From positions 3,651,882 to 3,715,881 of the forward strand of contig NC_049992.1 of the NCBI RefSeq assembly GCF_000003815.2: DNA of 64,000 nucleotides, written 5' to 3'. A model generated the notes under the pieces. It did not search any database and was not told the origin of the DNA. It worked only from the letters and a program-made list of their open reading frames with translations. This DNA is from Branchiostoma floridae (Eukaryota; Chordata; Leptocardii; Amphioxiformes; Branchiostomatidae). A program made the position numbers and the translations under genes. Position 1 is the first letter of the stretch. Each line of letters begins with the position of its first letter. Below, piece after piece: positions 23,001 to 33,437 of this stretch.

Positions 23001-24693
23001 AGTAAGAATTTCCAGATCTGACCCTTTCAAATTACCACAGTGTGACAGCACATGGGGCTGAATGCCTGCCTATATTGACCATGTCATTTTTAAGCCAGTA
23101 GAGACATTGATTTTGTTGTTGTTGCTGTCCTCGTTTTACGTCTATTATTTCGCTAGACGTGGTCTCTTAACAAGAGTGAAAATTTATGAAAGTGAAAACA
23201 CATAGAAAAATGTAATTCAACTTTCGGGCAAGTAAAAATTTGGTTTGGGCAAGTAAATTTTTAATGTACTTGCCCGATAGGACAAGTGAATTTTTGAGAA
23301 CTTGTCTAACCCTGTGTGGTCACTATCAACAGGATTCTTAATGCTTGATAAAACCATGTTACGGACCACCAAAAATGGCAACATTGGTGTTGCATCAGAA
23401 CTTTTGGTTTCGATATCTTGTGTTCTGTATTGTAATCTTTACAGGTCAAGGTTAAACTTTGTCATTTTGTTTTTCACCTGTAGATTGTGGGCTTTGTGAA
23501 AAGTTATTTCAAGCCTTGTGCACCCATTAATAACAGTACCCATTACTAACATTACCAACTCACCAAAGTGAAGCCTCTAGCCACTGAAGAAGCTGTACGC
23601 AACAAAACCGGTTTGGCAGGCTGAATAAAGGTTAAAAAACTTGAACTATGCGACTTCAGAAGTCTTACTGAGGTATGACTGTGGTGCGATAGATGTCGGT
23701 TAGCTGAGGAATGACATGAGTCCACACTAGGGGTGGGTACCGGTACAAAACCATTATTGTTGGACTGGTCCAGAAAAAAAACGGACCTGAAAAAATTTAG
23801 TGGACCGGATGTTGGACCTAATAGAAAATGAACATATCATACATGTATGAGCAGGCCTTCACATGTTTTGGGTCTTACTGGTCGAAGAAAATGACAAGAG
23901 TGAGTTTCTAGTCATTTCTACCAAGTTTCACAATCAATCGTCCACAGGCAGTTAGCCTTGTAGGAAATAACACGCCCCTGGGAGTTGGAATCTCCATCAA
24001 ACAGATTTCTTTGAGAAGATAAGGACCATTGTTTTTAGTATCACCCATTCACATGTTTTCACATACTGAATCAGGTCCAGGTTCAGGTCCGGACCTGGAC
24101 CTGACCCTCTGGACATGAACCGTACCTGAACATGAATTTTCTGTACCGGTACCCACCCCTAGTCCACACTACTACCAACTCACCAAAGTTAGCGTACAGG
24201 ATGCCCAGCCCTGTCAGAGTGAAGTAGATGTGGTGAAGAGTGGCTGACTTCCCGAACAGGAACTGGCGCTGGAAGAAGGCCAGGGGGTAACCTGCAAATA
24301 GATAATTTTAGTGCTGATCAGGCAAATGTCCTACCCCACTTGCCCGACTGGGCATGTAAGATTTTTCCAATAATATTCAGGTCAACACAGAAAAATAGAG
24401 AAAAACAGAGAAGTGAAAATACATAGCAAAATGTCATTCAAATTTCGGGCAAGTAAATCTTTTATGTTCTTGCCCGATAGGCCATTCAAGTAAATTTCAA
24501 AAAACTAGTCCAATCCTGATGTTGTACTGTACAAAAAGTAATATAGCAGCAGATATACATATACACCGTGATAAAGAATTACCTGCCAATAAATAAAATC
24601 CATACCTGCGAGAAGACCTAGGATTAAGGTGAGGGAGGCCTCGTTGGTTCCTAGAGCACCTGCCAACGTCTTCACCAGCCCCAGGTCTGCCAT
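14031..24693 (-). CDS. LPCAT3: Lysophospholipid acyltransferase, MBOAT family, LPCAT3-type
   Basis: Thirteen minus-strand exons join in phase: 24606-24693, 24184-24291, 22561-22667, 21789-21882, 21379-21416, 20872-20979, 18966-19039, 18372-18480, 18027-18113, 17282-17448, 15788-15935, 15028-15186, 14031-14156. They encode 470 residues (human LPCAT3 has 487). The multi-pass protein matches LPCAT3 throughout: YPLAFFQRQFLF, LTGLGILYANFG, AYLLAGYHF, PSLLEVAGHSFHFGG, LVGPQ, VPALKRM, IWGKVMLYKYVGCW, FNINTNKWAAHYVYKRLKF, then LALWHGFHSGYY with the MBOAT active-site histidine. The enzyme transfers polyunsaturated acyl chains from acyl-CoA to lysophospholipids in the ER membrane (Lands cycle). The start at 24693 has context GCCATGG; an in-frame ATG at 24708 is possible. 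Edges of exons 3, 6, 10, 11 and 12 are duplicated in neighbouring introns. Confidence 0.93.
14260..15027 (-). repeat. Tandem copies of exon-12 end plus donor (~104-117-bp unit)
   Basis: In the intron after LPCAT3 exon 12, the last ~55 bases of that exon and its donor recur with exon-like ends at 14911, 14795, 14691 and 14587. Two older, decayed copies lie near 14395 and 14275. Each well-preserved copy ends GTGGCAG followed by GTAAGG or GTAGGG, usable as a 5' splice site. Spacers carry ACAGGTGAGTATAC repeats. Confidence 0.92.
15996..16720 (-). repeat. Tandem copies of exon-11 acceptor plus exon start (~150-bp unit)
   Basis: Upstream of LPCAT3 exon 11 (true acceptor boundary 15935), five more units have acceptor boundaries at 16082, 16234, 16384, 16540 and 16692. 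Each has a CCCACAG- or CCTACAG-type acceptor and the first ~90-98 bases of the exon (VYKRLKFLNNRMLSQLFTLVFLA), then intron-like sequence. One unit includes the LWHGLH active-site motif. Units at 16234 and 16384 form one uninterrupted reading frame. Confidence 0.95.
17495..17600 (-). repeat. Copy of exon-10 acceptor plus exon start
   Basis: The first ~75 bases of LPCAT3 exon 10 and their acceptor are repeated 126 bp upstream (boundary 17574 versus 17448). The acceptor there is TTACCAG. The flanking TTTTAAGAATGATTGT and TTTTAAGAACCACTTG spacers also match, and a decayed third spacer lies near 17700-17745. Confidence 0.85.
19147..19540. mobile_element. CR1-like LINE 3' end between inverted flanks
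   Basis: The CR1-type tail (AACCAGCTGCTGCCG, GGTTATACCGGCTATATAGA, ATACAGATACA) lies at ~19270-19430 on the plus strand. It is flanked by inverted copies of an AGAAGATTCACTCTTTACTT-containing segment, at ~19147-19250 and ~19432-19535. It lies in LPCAT3 intron 6. Confidence 0.6.
20650..20790 (-). repeat. Tandem copy of LPCAT3 exon 6 (3' two thirds) with donor
   Basis: About 180 bp past exon 6, the segment from KLGLTRLP onward is repeated with its donor (boundary 20694, GTGAGT) and flanking C-rich intron. The run coding for Gly-Gly is 13 Gs instead of 7, a 6-base change that keeps the frame (four glycines). The start of the exon is replaced by GTACAG, which could act as an acceptor. Confidence 0.85.
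21966..22162. mobile_element. MITE with CGCGGT / ACCGCG interior, degraded copy 3
   Basis: It is recognised by AATGTTCGCAGCGGTTTTA, CCGCTTTACCG, TTTTCCCGCTACC and TTAAATGCATT in the same order as 4793-4998. The left terminus is eroded. It lies in LPCAT3 intron 3. Confidence 0.7.
22730..22815 (-). repeat. Decayed intronic copy of part of LPCAT3 exon 3
   Basis: It shares GTTCTCATCAGCA, GTTTGTGAA and ATGGTGGATGATGT with exon 3 (22561-22667), in the same order and strand, with indels. It is too decayed to code. Confidence 0.6.
22908..23314. mobile_element. Non-autonomous element with CAGGG termini
   Basis: The left CAGGGATAAACAAGTC and right ACTTGTCTAACCCTG are imperfect inverted repeats. The interior carries repeated CGGGCAAGT / ACTTGCCCGA blocks shared with 24316-24520. 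hAT-like termini are suggested, but the target duplication is not clear. It lies in LPCAT3 intron 2. Confidence 0.6.
23728..24161. mobile_element. Non-autonomous hAT-like element, 434 bp, perfect 8-bp TSD
   Basis: Termini TAGGGGTGGGTACCGGTAC and its reverse complement are bounded by identical 8-bp duplications GTCCACAC at 23720-23727 and 24162-24169. TIR and TSD lengths fit the hAT superfamily. The interior is GGTCCAGGTCCGGACC-like and non-coding. The element ends 22 bp from the donor side of LPCAT3 exon 2. Confidence 0.88.
24316..24520. mobile_element. Short non-autonomous element related to 22908-23314
   Basis: It shares CACTTGCCCGACTGGGCA, TTTCGGGCAAGTAAA and CTTGCCCGATAGG with 22908-23314. 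The ends ATCAGG and CCTGAT are inverted. It lies in LPCAT3 intron 1. Confidence 0.5.
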
Positions 24694-24790
24694 GGCTCCT
24701 GCACACACCTGTTCAACTGCACCTGTTCAACTCAGACACACCTGTGTGGAGAGGAAAATGTACTGAGTCTTTTCTACTGGCAGCGTACTG

Positions 24791-24994
24791 AGGATATAGG
24801 AGAATTCTTTTTTACAACCAGTAGGTACTTACTTGGCTTACGTTTCGATGTCTCTCAGACACCTTCCTCAGAGCTTCTGACTGGAGTTCTGCTTCTCACC
24901 GCTATAAGTAGCCAATGTAGGTGGCACTTTTTAGGTTCACGTAAGCCAAGTAAGTACCCACTGGTTGTGAAAAAGAAGTCTCCTATATTCTAAT
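24791..24994. mobile_element. Foldback MITE with ATAGGAG termini
   Basis: The arms GTACTTACTTGGCTTACG and CGTAAGCCAAGTAAGTAC plus outer TATAGGAG / CTCCTATA and ACAACCAGT / ACTGGTTGT pair across the element. A compact relative lies at 26151-26210 and fragments lie near 48535-48610 and 48950-49010. It is just upstream of the LPCAT3 start. Confidence 0.8.
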
Positions 24995-25024
24995 AGCATA
25001 ATGAAATTATTTTCGGAAGTAGCG

Positions 25025-25165
25025 TACTTAGTCCAGTGGTTAGCGGCCCTGCCTCTGGAGCTAGAAGTAGAAGTCATGAGTTTGATTCCTACCGTGTATA
25101 GATGATGATCGTCCAATTCAAGCTTACCTCACCGCCACTGTTTTCCTTTTGACAACTTGCTATGT
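25025..25165 (+). repeat. tRNA-derived SINE
   Basis: It has A-box-like TAGTCCAGTGGTTAGCGG and B-box-like GAGTTTGATTCCTA at tRNA spacing, followed by an unrelated tail. The acceptor stem is not paired. Confidence 0.55.
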
Positions 25166-25278
25166 ATGAATGTATACAGAAAAGTCGAAAGCTAAAAATT
25201 GGAATAAATTTTGGTAAAGATCTTGGTGCATCTCCACCACTTAGGCAGACTGACTTTATAAACAACATTCATTAGTAG

Positions 25279-25710
25279 TAGTGGTGCGTACCTAAACTCA
25301 TATTCAGGTTCAGGTCCGGATTCAAGTCCAGCAGTTCAGGTTCAGGTTCGGACTTGTAAGTCCGGACCTGAACCCATCATTGCGTGTTATGTGCGCTAGA
25401 ATGTTTTCTTTTTCGAGGGGGAGGGGGGATGGTGCATATAAAATTGCATGTTAGCATGAACTGAAATGCAATTGTGAAAAATACATGCAAATTATATACA
25501 GCCAGTGTAAACACGAAATGTTTTTTGTCTTTTTCCAGTGCAAATTTCACTGTCTATGGAGGGTTTTAGATGGTTTAGAACAAGAAAAGGGAATATAAGT
25601 GACAGATAGCTTTTTGCAAGTCCGGACTTAAGTCTGGACATTTAGGTTTTTTTTTGACTTGGACCTAAACATTTTTAGGTCCAAGTCCGGGCTTTAGGTA
25701 CGCACCACTA
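25279..25710. mobile_element. Non-autonomous hAT-like element, ~432 bp
   Basis: The termini TAGTGGTGCGTACCTAAA and TTTAGGTACGCACCACTA are inverted. They are flanked by 8-bp ATTAGTAG and ACTAGTAG (7 of 8 identical). The interior consists of CAGGTTCAGGTCCGGA-type repeats similar in style to 23728-24161. Confidence 0.85.
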
Positions 25711-26150
25711 ACTAGTAGTATGCCTGATGGCACACAGTAGTCAGATTGATCTTCCTGGACTTCTTGACAGACAATATAATAACATACAGTACATACAATT
25801 TAATCATCAAATATTTACATACTATTATTATAGTTTCCTATATATAATATTATCCTAGTATTACCATTTGAGTAACATTAAAATCAGTCCTTACATGGTT
25901 TTTGTTATACACGTCCCTGCCCCAGTTTTGTTCTGCCCAATTGCAAGGAAAGATTGTTCTGTCCAAAGGTCCAGAAAAACCTGTTCAACAACGTCTCATA
26001 TTTTGCATGCACACATTTAGTCAGGCCACCTGGCGGTCATTCTGGTAGTTTACTTCAATTTTCTAATCATAAATGGTTCATCACAATCTTTTTTTACAGT
26101 CATAACAGTACAAACATATGAAAATAATTTCATCAGGTTGGTAGATCATA

Positions 26151-26210
26151 GGATATAAGAGTTTTCTTTTACACAACTGCACAGTTGTGTAAAAGAAAAC
26201 TCCTATGTCC
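26151..26210. repeat. 60-bp near-perfect palindrome
   Basis: GTTTTCTTTTACACAACTG is followed at once by its near inverted complement, with outer ATAAGAG / CTCCTAT. It looks like the collapsed ends of the 24791-24994 foldback family. Confidence 0.75.
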
Positions 26211-26365
26211 AATACAAAAATGGCCTGATAGTAATACAAGCAAATATGGGAGTCTCAGTATGTATATATATATATAGAAAATAGGGCCTACAGTCTAGTA
26301 CGTTTCTGACATGATACTAAGCTTTGTTTCTTTACAACCCAGGTACACAGAGTGGCCAACTGTCC

Positions 26366-27944
26366 ATGATGAGGAGAGGAGCTACAACTTGTGGTACAAG
26401 TAAAATTTTCCCTCTTGTTGGAATGGGAATGCTGTTTCTCATGATATATTCCCAGCCTTTAGTTAAGAAGCCTATTCCAGTCTACGCTGAGAGGGGTATA
26501 GAAGCCAGCAAACATATAAAACTACAGAGCCATAGGTGAGTTAGGCGGAAACACTCATATCACTGGGTTGCATCTTTCATTAACATTGGCATACAAATTT
26601 GTGGTGGCCTGGTTAGACAACTTTCTGTAAAAAAATGTGCCTTAGCTTAGTAATAGTATGACTAAATTATACTTACTGTATTGACTTCGGACGCATTCAA
26701 TTTGTACATGTACAGTGCAAATGAAATGTGAGCCTCCGTGGCCTATCTGTCAAAAGTGTGCCCAAACATGGATTTGGTGTGCCAGTGTGACAACATCTGG
26801 ATATACTGTAAATGCATTTAATTTCGCGGAGATTTAATTTCGCGGTAGCGGGAAAATGGACTTTTTGCGGTGGTTTTAATTTCGCGGTAGCATCATGCGC
26901 TGTACTAGTAGTCTCTTACTGTTATGGAAGAATGTTCGCAGTGGTTTTAAAGTGTTCTTTTGGTGCAAGTTACTTTTGGGTGACCTTATACACCAGTTCA
27001 AGTTGACCCAAAAGTGTATTTTGGGCCCTGTGATTTAATCACGCTTCTATACGGCCTGCCCTACATAATGTTGGTGCCTACTAGTAGAGAGGCCCCAGAC
27101 AGCAGAGTTTGTTTTTTTAATTCTTAAGTTAAGATTTAAGAATTTTTCTTCCAGGGCTGAAGAGCAGTCGACAGTGAGTCCAAGACAAGTGCAGGAGAAT
27201 GTCTCAGGTTCTTGTGTTCCGCGGGAGACGTTTGTCTTCACGAAGGGCCACAAGACGGGCAGTACCACCATGGTCAACACCTTCCAGCGCTACACCATCT
27301 ACCACAACCTAACAGTACTTAATATTTATTTTTTTTTACTCAATGGTCACCACGTAACAAGGCCTGAAGGCCACTCAAGGTTACGGGTTACATGATTGGA
27401 ACTGTACAGCATCTAGGTCAGAAACATCATGATTGAGACCAGCCCAATTGCTCACTATGAGTGAGGACTCAACTGACCCAATAGGCGAAGCAGGGGTTAC
27501 GAGTGCTGCTCGGGAGATTCCCTACCCCTATTTTGGCCGGAATGGACACATACCATTGTTTTTTTAAATAAAGCTAAACTGGACAAAAACGAGTGTGAGG
27601 CGAAATTTATTCTTCATACAAATCATAGGCACTGTACTTAATAACTGCTAAGGTTACAGATTGATTAATCAAGAGGTTGATTATGATTGAAAGATCAATT
27701 GATGAAATTGATTGATTGGTGTACCCAGAGCCTCTCCAAAAAGCAGTGGCCTGTGAGCCAGCTCTGGTAAAGAAAATACTCTAACTCTAAGTAAAAAACT
27801 TGATTGATTGATCAATTATTTAATTGATTGGTGTACCCAGAGCCTCTCCAAAAAGCAGTGCCCGGAAACTGAGAGAGCCGGGTAAGAGTAAAGAGTCTAA
27901 CTCTAAATAAAATTGATCAATTGATTGACTGACTGACTAACTGG

Positions 27945-27982
<38 letters not shown>

Positions 27983-30900
27983 ATAGGTGCTGATGCCAGT
28001 GGGTCGAGGCCCGCTAAGCTGGCCGTTCCCCCCGCGGGAAGACGAGTATGTACATCTGCCAGGAGAGCGGTACGACGCGCAGCTGCACCACTTTGTGTAC
28101 AACAAACAATGGCTACGGAAAAAGTTCCCTCCTGACACTCCCTACTTCTGTAAGTGTAAATGGCATTATTATTTGTCTGGTATGTAGGAATAGGAGAGAG
28201 GAGACAAAGATAGAGGAGAGAAGGAAACAGATGAGAGAAGGGAGAGAAGGAACGAGAGACAGATGAGAGAAAGAGAAGAGAGAAGGAATAAGAGACAGAT
28301 GAGTGAAAGAGAAGGAAGGACAGATGAGTGAAAGAGAGGGGAGAGAAGGAATAAGAGACAGATGAGAGAAAGAGAGAGAGAGAAGGGAGAGGAGGAAAGA
28401 GAGACAGATCAGACAGAGAGAGGAAGGAAACAGATGAGAGAAGGGAGAGAAGGAACGAGAGACAGATGAGAGAAAGAGAAGAGAGAAGGTATAAGAGACA
28501 GATGAGTGAAAGAGAGAGAAGGAAAGACAGATGAGTGAAAGAGAGGGGAGAGAAGGAATAAGAGACAGATGAGAGAAAGAGAGAGAGAGAAGGGAGAGGA
28601 GGAAAGAGACAGATCAGACAAAGAGAGAGGAAGGAAACAGATGAGAGAAGGGAGAGAAGGAACGAGAGACAGATGAGAGAAAGAGAAGAGAGAAGGAATA
28701 AGAGACAGATGAGTGAAAGAGAGAGAAGGAAAGACAGATGAGTGAAAGAGAGGGGAGAGAAGGAATAAGAGACAGATGAGAGAAAGAGAGAAGAGAGAAG
28801 GAGAGAAGGAAACAGACAGATGAGTGAAAGAAGAGAGAAGAGAGAAGGAATAAGAGACAGATGAGTGAAAGAGAGAGAAAAGGAAAGAGACAGATGAGAG
28901 AAAGATGAGAGAGATGAGAGAAGGAATGAGACAGATGAGAGAAAGAGGAGAGAGAGAAGGAAAGAGATAGATGAGTGAAAGAATAGAGAGGGAGAGAAGA
29001 GTGGCTTTATGAGAGGGATAGAGAGGGGGATATAGAGATGGGAGAGAGAGAGAGGTACACTGTACCGTACAGGAAAAGAGAGAGGGAGATAAGATATATG
29101 AGAGAGGGTGAGATAGAAGAGGGAGGGATAGTGGGAGACAAGAGAGGTACTAAGAGACGGAGACAGGGGGAGGGAGAGAGAGAGGGAGGGATAGAGTGGA
29201 AAGAAAGAGAGAGCGGGGGAGAAGAGAACTTTATGGCTAAGAGACAGAGAGGGAGACGGAGGAGGGAGGGAGAGAAAGGGAGAGGATAAAGAGGGGGAGA
29301 TAGAGATGGAGAAGAAGAGAGATAAGAGAGAGGGGAGAGAGACACACACAGCTAGACAGATAATTTGTTTACAAGATTGTTGGTACTTGTCTCTGCTTCA
29401 GCGATCATCAGACAGCCTTTCAGCCATCTTAAGTCCCAGTTTAACTACTACCGCCTTCCTGGCCTCCTTGGCATAGATAAGTCGCCAAACCCGCTCAAGA
29501 CGTTCCTTAAGGACCCTTGGAGGTATCAGAACAAGTCTGAAGTTTTCTTCCCCCACGTGAACGTGACTTGGGACGGTTCGAGGAACCCCATGAGCTTCGA
29601 CCTTGGGTGGCCGGCAGTGAAGGCTGACAGCGAGGTGGGTGGGCATTTCTCCTGGATACCTCTAGTAACCATGGTTACAAGTGGCTGTTATGTCTCATAA
29701 TACATGACTAGTAGTAGCAGTAGCTAATACTTGACTTCAATCTTGTTTTGGATTTGACATTTCATGTTCACACGTGGCTTCTTATTAGTTAATTCTTGTT
29801 GATAACTTTGATTGATATATAGATCTAAGAGTTATTGTTCTATTTTATAAACTGTTGTGTACATGTACCAAGTGGTATTGTACTAGTACTAGTATGTAGT
29901 TCATTCTACTAGTGACGGTCCGTGTCTTATCCAGTAACTTTTGTAACTTGTACTTTATAGGGATTGATTTGTCTACTGATACATGTAAAAGCCGCTTAAT
30001 TGCACAGCCTATTTGCCAGTAAATTTCGTGCAATTATCCGGCTGGTGCAATAATGCGAAGTTATCTAGCTGGACCACACCGGTTTGCGATTTGGAGAATC
30101 CGTGCAGTTAACAGAAGTGTGTGTTAATCCGGTGTGCAATTAACTGGCTTCTACCTACCTACCTACCTACCTACTTGACTGGCTTCTACTGTACTAAATA
30201 ACTCAATCCGACAACTGTATTGTAACTTGTAGAGATTACGACAGTTTGTCTTAAGAAGGAAATGTGGAGTACTTCTAACAACTACCATCTCTACAATCAG
30301 GAGGAAGCGCGTGCCTACATCACTCAGCTCGAAACCGACTTTAAGCTGGTCCTGATCCTGGAACACATGGACGAGTCGGCTGTCCTTCTAAGACGCCTGA
30401 TGTGCTGGAAGACTCAAGACGTTGTCTACTACTTAAAGAAGAAAAACGAGCGCGAGTACTCCTTTAAGAAGTATGTACCAACGCCGAAGGAGATTGCGAA
30501 CCACCGCCGTTGGAGCGCAGTAGACTACATGCTGTACGAAACTTTCAACAAGTCACTCTGGCAGAAAATAGAAGATCAGGTAAAGAAAATTCCAAGCCAA
30601 AAATGATGGGTGATACTTAAAGGGGATAGGGGATTAATAAGCCAAGGTTACTACCATTCTACTGTATAGTTGTGAGTCATGGACTATGACAGTAGCCCAG
30701 AGCAAAAAATTGGATGGTACTTATACGAAAATGTTAAGAAAGGTTTATTATGTTTCATGGAGAGACTGTTTAACCAACAAGCAATTATACGGCCCACTCC
30801 CAGCCATTTCATCTGTGGTGAGGCAGCGCCGGCTCGCCCTGGCAGGGCACGTGGTTCGTGGGAACGAGCCTGCAGGGAGACTAATGGACTGGCTGCCAGA

Positions 30901-32835
30901 AGGAAGGCGCAGAGTTGGCCGACCATACATTACCTTAAACACAATGATAGAAACAGACACTGGACTGTCAGGGTCTAGTTTAATGTCTGCCATGAAGGAC
31001 AGAACATACTGGAAAACTTGTGCTTTGGACTGTGCCTCACCAGTGTAAAACCGGATGAAATGATGAATGACTACCATTTGATCTACACAATGAAAATATT
31101 TCTTTGCTAGTAGAAATACAGTAAAACAAAGATTGTTCTTTCACTAATTTTATTCTCCCAATGCAACTGGTCTCTCAAAAACTCTTTGCTGCCTTAAATT
31201 TTCTTTTTTTTTCTCAACTGTTCTTGAAAAACTGCTTTGATACCTATATGTTGCTAGAATTATATAGCAGAATTCAACAGGTATCGTTTCTTGATTTAAA
31301 CTTTCTTTAAATGCTATCCTCTCTTCCATCAGGGTCCAGACTTCTTCGATGAGGTTGAATACTTCAAGCGCATCAACGCAGACATCAGCAGCCACTGCAC
31401 AAGAACCATGGAGCAGCACAAGAAAAGAACTAAACACAAGAAGAGACAACAGAAAAGGGAAACCCTGGTGGTGCCGGTATCTAAGTGGAGCCCGGAGTTT
31501 GTGGTGGACTACACATTCTGTTTTTACATCACGCCAAAAAAGGTAGGAACAATGGTTGCAGTAGCCTGGTATCCAGCCGTATTATAGCTCCCGAGTCTCT
31601 TCTGGCCTGGCCTGGTATCCAGCCGTATTATAGCTCCCGAGTCTCTTCTGGCCTGGCCTGGTATCCAGCCGTATCATAGCTCCCGAGTCTCTTCTGGCCT
31701 GGCCTGGTATCCAGCCGTATTATACTATAGCTCCCGAGTCTCTTCTGGCCTGGCCTGGCCTGGCCTGGTATCCAGCCGTATTATACTTTTATAGCTCCCG
31801 AGTCTCTTCTGGCCTGGCCTGGCCTGGCCTGGTATCCAGCCGTATTGTAGCTCCCTAGTCTCTTCTGGCCTGGTATCCAGCTGTATTATCCTGGTATCCA
31901 GCCGTATTGTAGCTCCCTAGTCTCTTCTGGCCTGGTATCCAGCTGTATTATAGCTCCCGAGTCTCTTCTGGCCTGGCCTGGTATCCAGCCGTATTATAGC
32001 TCCCGAGTGTCTTCTGGCCTGGCCTGGTATCTTGAGAGACTTGAGTGCTATAATACGGCTGGATACCAGGCCAGAAGAGACTCGGGAGCTACAATACGGC
32101 TGGATACTAGGCTATGGTTGCAGTCTTTACTCCTCACTGATAAAAGGTAGTGTCGACTAAAAAAAGTCTTGTTTAGTTATTTTTTTCAGTTTTTCAGGGA
32201 ACACTACAACAATAAAGATATGGGCAAGTCAATATTTTCAAGGCCGTAGGGGGCTAGGGGCAGTAGATTGTTGTTCACTGTGGATAGGGCATGGTAGCGT
32301 ATTGGAAGGCAGAGCCCATCCCTCTCCTTCCAACATCTTTTAGTAAGTCTTACCTCTCCATCTGAAGGCTGGTACCAGTCTGCTGGTACCCATTTTTACA
32401 ACTTGGTGGAGTGAGAAAAGTTATGTTAAGTACCTTTCCAAAGGACTCTAGATTGATACCATGACAGGACTTGAATCCAGGACCTCTGGGTTTTACTTTT
32501 AGTCCAAACACCCTGGCCTATACAGATACACCACATGACCCTACACTAATATAGATAACATTCAACTTAACAATAGAAATTTAAAAAATACCCACATTAC
32601 ATCTTTGAAAACATGATTATACCGATATCTTGTTGGTTTCTGTTCTAACTGCTTTGTTGTTTCCTAAATGCAGACCATCACTCTAGACGTTGTGATGAGG
32701 GGAGGACGGAAGTACAGCAAAGAGGAGATGAGCTACGCGATAATCGGTATAACGACAAACCTGGCACGTATCCGCAAAGGACTGCCAACCTATAACAGCA
32801 AACGTGACGCCAAGCTAGCTGGGATCAAGATTTAA
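26366..32835 (+). CDS. Galactose-3-O-sulfotransferase-like (Gal3st family) type II Golgi enzyme
   Basis: Seven exons join in phase: 26366-26535, 27155-27314, 27987-28149, 29402-29634, 30301-30579, 31333-31542, 32674-32835, giving 458 residues. A short N-terminal tail and a signal anchor (IFPLVGMGMLFLMIY) predict a type II Golgi membrane protein. The PAPS 5'-phosphosulfate-binding motif is FTKGHKTGSTTMVN (~residues 79-92) and the 3'-phosphate-binding region is SIIRQPFSHLKSQFNYY. LVLILEHMDESAVLLRRLMCW and GPDFFDEVEYFKRIN are typical of Gal3st enzymes. These transfer sulfate from PAPS to the 3-OH of galactose in glycolipids or glycans; the acceptor is not predictable. After the domain comes a basic stretch (KKRTKHKKRQQKRE) and a C-terminal extension I do not recognise. 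Start 26366 or 26369. A weak donor (GTACTT) ends exon 2. Introns hold a GA-rich satellite, a LINE tail and a minisatellite. Confidence 0.88.
26804..26955. mobile_element. MITE with TACTGTAAATGCA-type termini, truncated copy 4
   Basis: TACTGTAAATGCATTTAATT, then CGCGGTAGCGGGAAAATGGA and GCGGTGGTTTTAA; inverted relative to 4793-4998. One end is lost near 26955. It lies in sulfotransferase intron 1. Confidence 0.75.
27925..27981 (+). repeat. (GATT)n microsatellite abutting sulfotransferase exon 3
   Basis: Tandem GATT units run into the TTATAG acceptor of exon 3 (exon starts 27987), so the polypyrimidine tract is replaced by the repeat. Confidence 0.9.
28186..29345 (+). repeat. ~1.16-kb GA-rich satellite (GAGAGAAGG / AGACAGATGAG units)
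   Basis: This purine-rich array in sulfotransferase intron 3 is built from AGAGACAGATGAGTGAAAGA-type units in longer blocks of ~190-200 bp that recur about three times (near 28200, 28430 and 28630), degrading to simple GA repeats after 28900. The complementary strand has a long open CT-rich frame that is an artefact of composition. Confidence 0.95.
30640..31050 (+). mobile_element. Non-LTR retrotransposon (LINE) 3' fragment
   Basis: It encodes the end of an RT protein: CESWTMTVAQSKKLDG, LRKVYYVSWRD, RQRRLALAGHVVRGNE, DWLPEGRRRVGRP. This tail type is common in animal non-LTR elements. The 5' part and endonuclease are absent. It lies in sulfotransferase intron 5. A related tail lies at 62245-62400. 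Confidence 0.75.
31565..32115 (+). repeat. ~46-bp minisatellite in sulfotransferase intron 6
   Basis: About nine units of GGTATCCAGCCGTATTATAG plus CTCCCGAGTCTCTTCTGGCC recur with internal GGCCT expansions. The last ~80 bp carry two units in inverted orientation (ACGGCTGGATACCAGG), so the array could form a hairpin at its right end. Confidence 0.92.
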
Positions 32836-32856
32836 GTTCAACAGAAACACCAGCTA

Positions 32857-32862
32857 ATAAAT
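32857..32862 (+). terminator. Poly(A) signal AATAAA for the sulfotransferase gene
   Basis: The hexamer lies 22 bases after the stop codon, inside AATAAATAAAAG. This would give a very short 3'UTR. Confidence 0.5.
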
Positions 32863-33437
32863 AAAAGCACAAGTTTAACAGTCTGTGAATTGCTCGTCGC
32901 TCTCTATACAATTCATATGTATCAATGAAGGTATTGTCTGTGTTAAGTATACTTACACTTTCAGTGTTAAGTTTACTTAGACTTTGCTACTACATTTATA
33001 GACACCATATAGATTCCACTTTACTGGACCTCTTATAACGTTATTGTAGTTTTTGTGTACTTAGAATGCTGTTATTCATTATCATCCTTTCCATATCAAA
33101 TTCCATTTGTATTGGCTGTTTTTGTCAGAAGGACAAGCCTATGTACAGTACTATATAATAGCCATAGACTAGTAGTTATTGATGCCCAGGGATTGAAACC
33201 AACCCTGTAAAAATCCCTTGGTTTGCAATAATGAACTTGGCAACAATGTTTAATATCACTGTAGATATAGTGGCCAGCTTTATACATGTGCTATGGTACA
33301 GTCTACCACTTACTAGGAACACTGAATTTTTTGTTATTTTGGAAATCTGTCACACTGTAACATTGTAACAAAGAGTAACATTGAGAGCAGTTAGCTTACT
33401 ATGGTATGGTTACCACTTTCCAGGAACACTGATTTTT

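Larger units (their letters stand above)
24694..26365. other. Intergenic region between divergent LPCAT3 and sulfotransferase genes
   Basis: It must hold the promoters of both genes and any non-coding first exons. Most of it is foldback, SINE and hAT-like sequence. A likely acceptor (ACAACCCAG) at 26342 implies an upstream non-coding exon for the sulfotransferase. I see no other coding region. Confidence 0.5.

Noticed and set aside
27937-29349. 470-codon open frame on the minus strand, Ser/Leu/Pro-rich
   Set aside because: It is the complement of the GA-rich satellite in sulfotransferase intron 3; composition alone keeps it open, and sulfotransferase exon 3 lies antisense within it.
30679-31077. 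Possible extra host gene in the sulfotransferase intron
   Set aside because: The frame carries the C-terminal motifs of a non-LTR reverse transcriptase and is a LINE fragment.
31565-32115. CRISPR-like repeat array
   Set aside because: The units are contiguous ~46-bp repeats with no unique spacers, in an animal intron; it is a minisatellite.
32280-32540. Possible exon in sulfotransferase intron 6 near GGTACCAGTCTGCTGGTACC
   Set aside because: It looks like a short palindrome plus a decayed tRNA-like SINE on the minus strand (GACTTGAATCCAGG); adding it would break the reading phase of the sulfotransferase.
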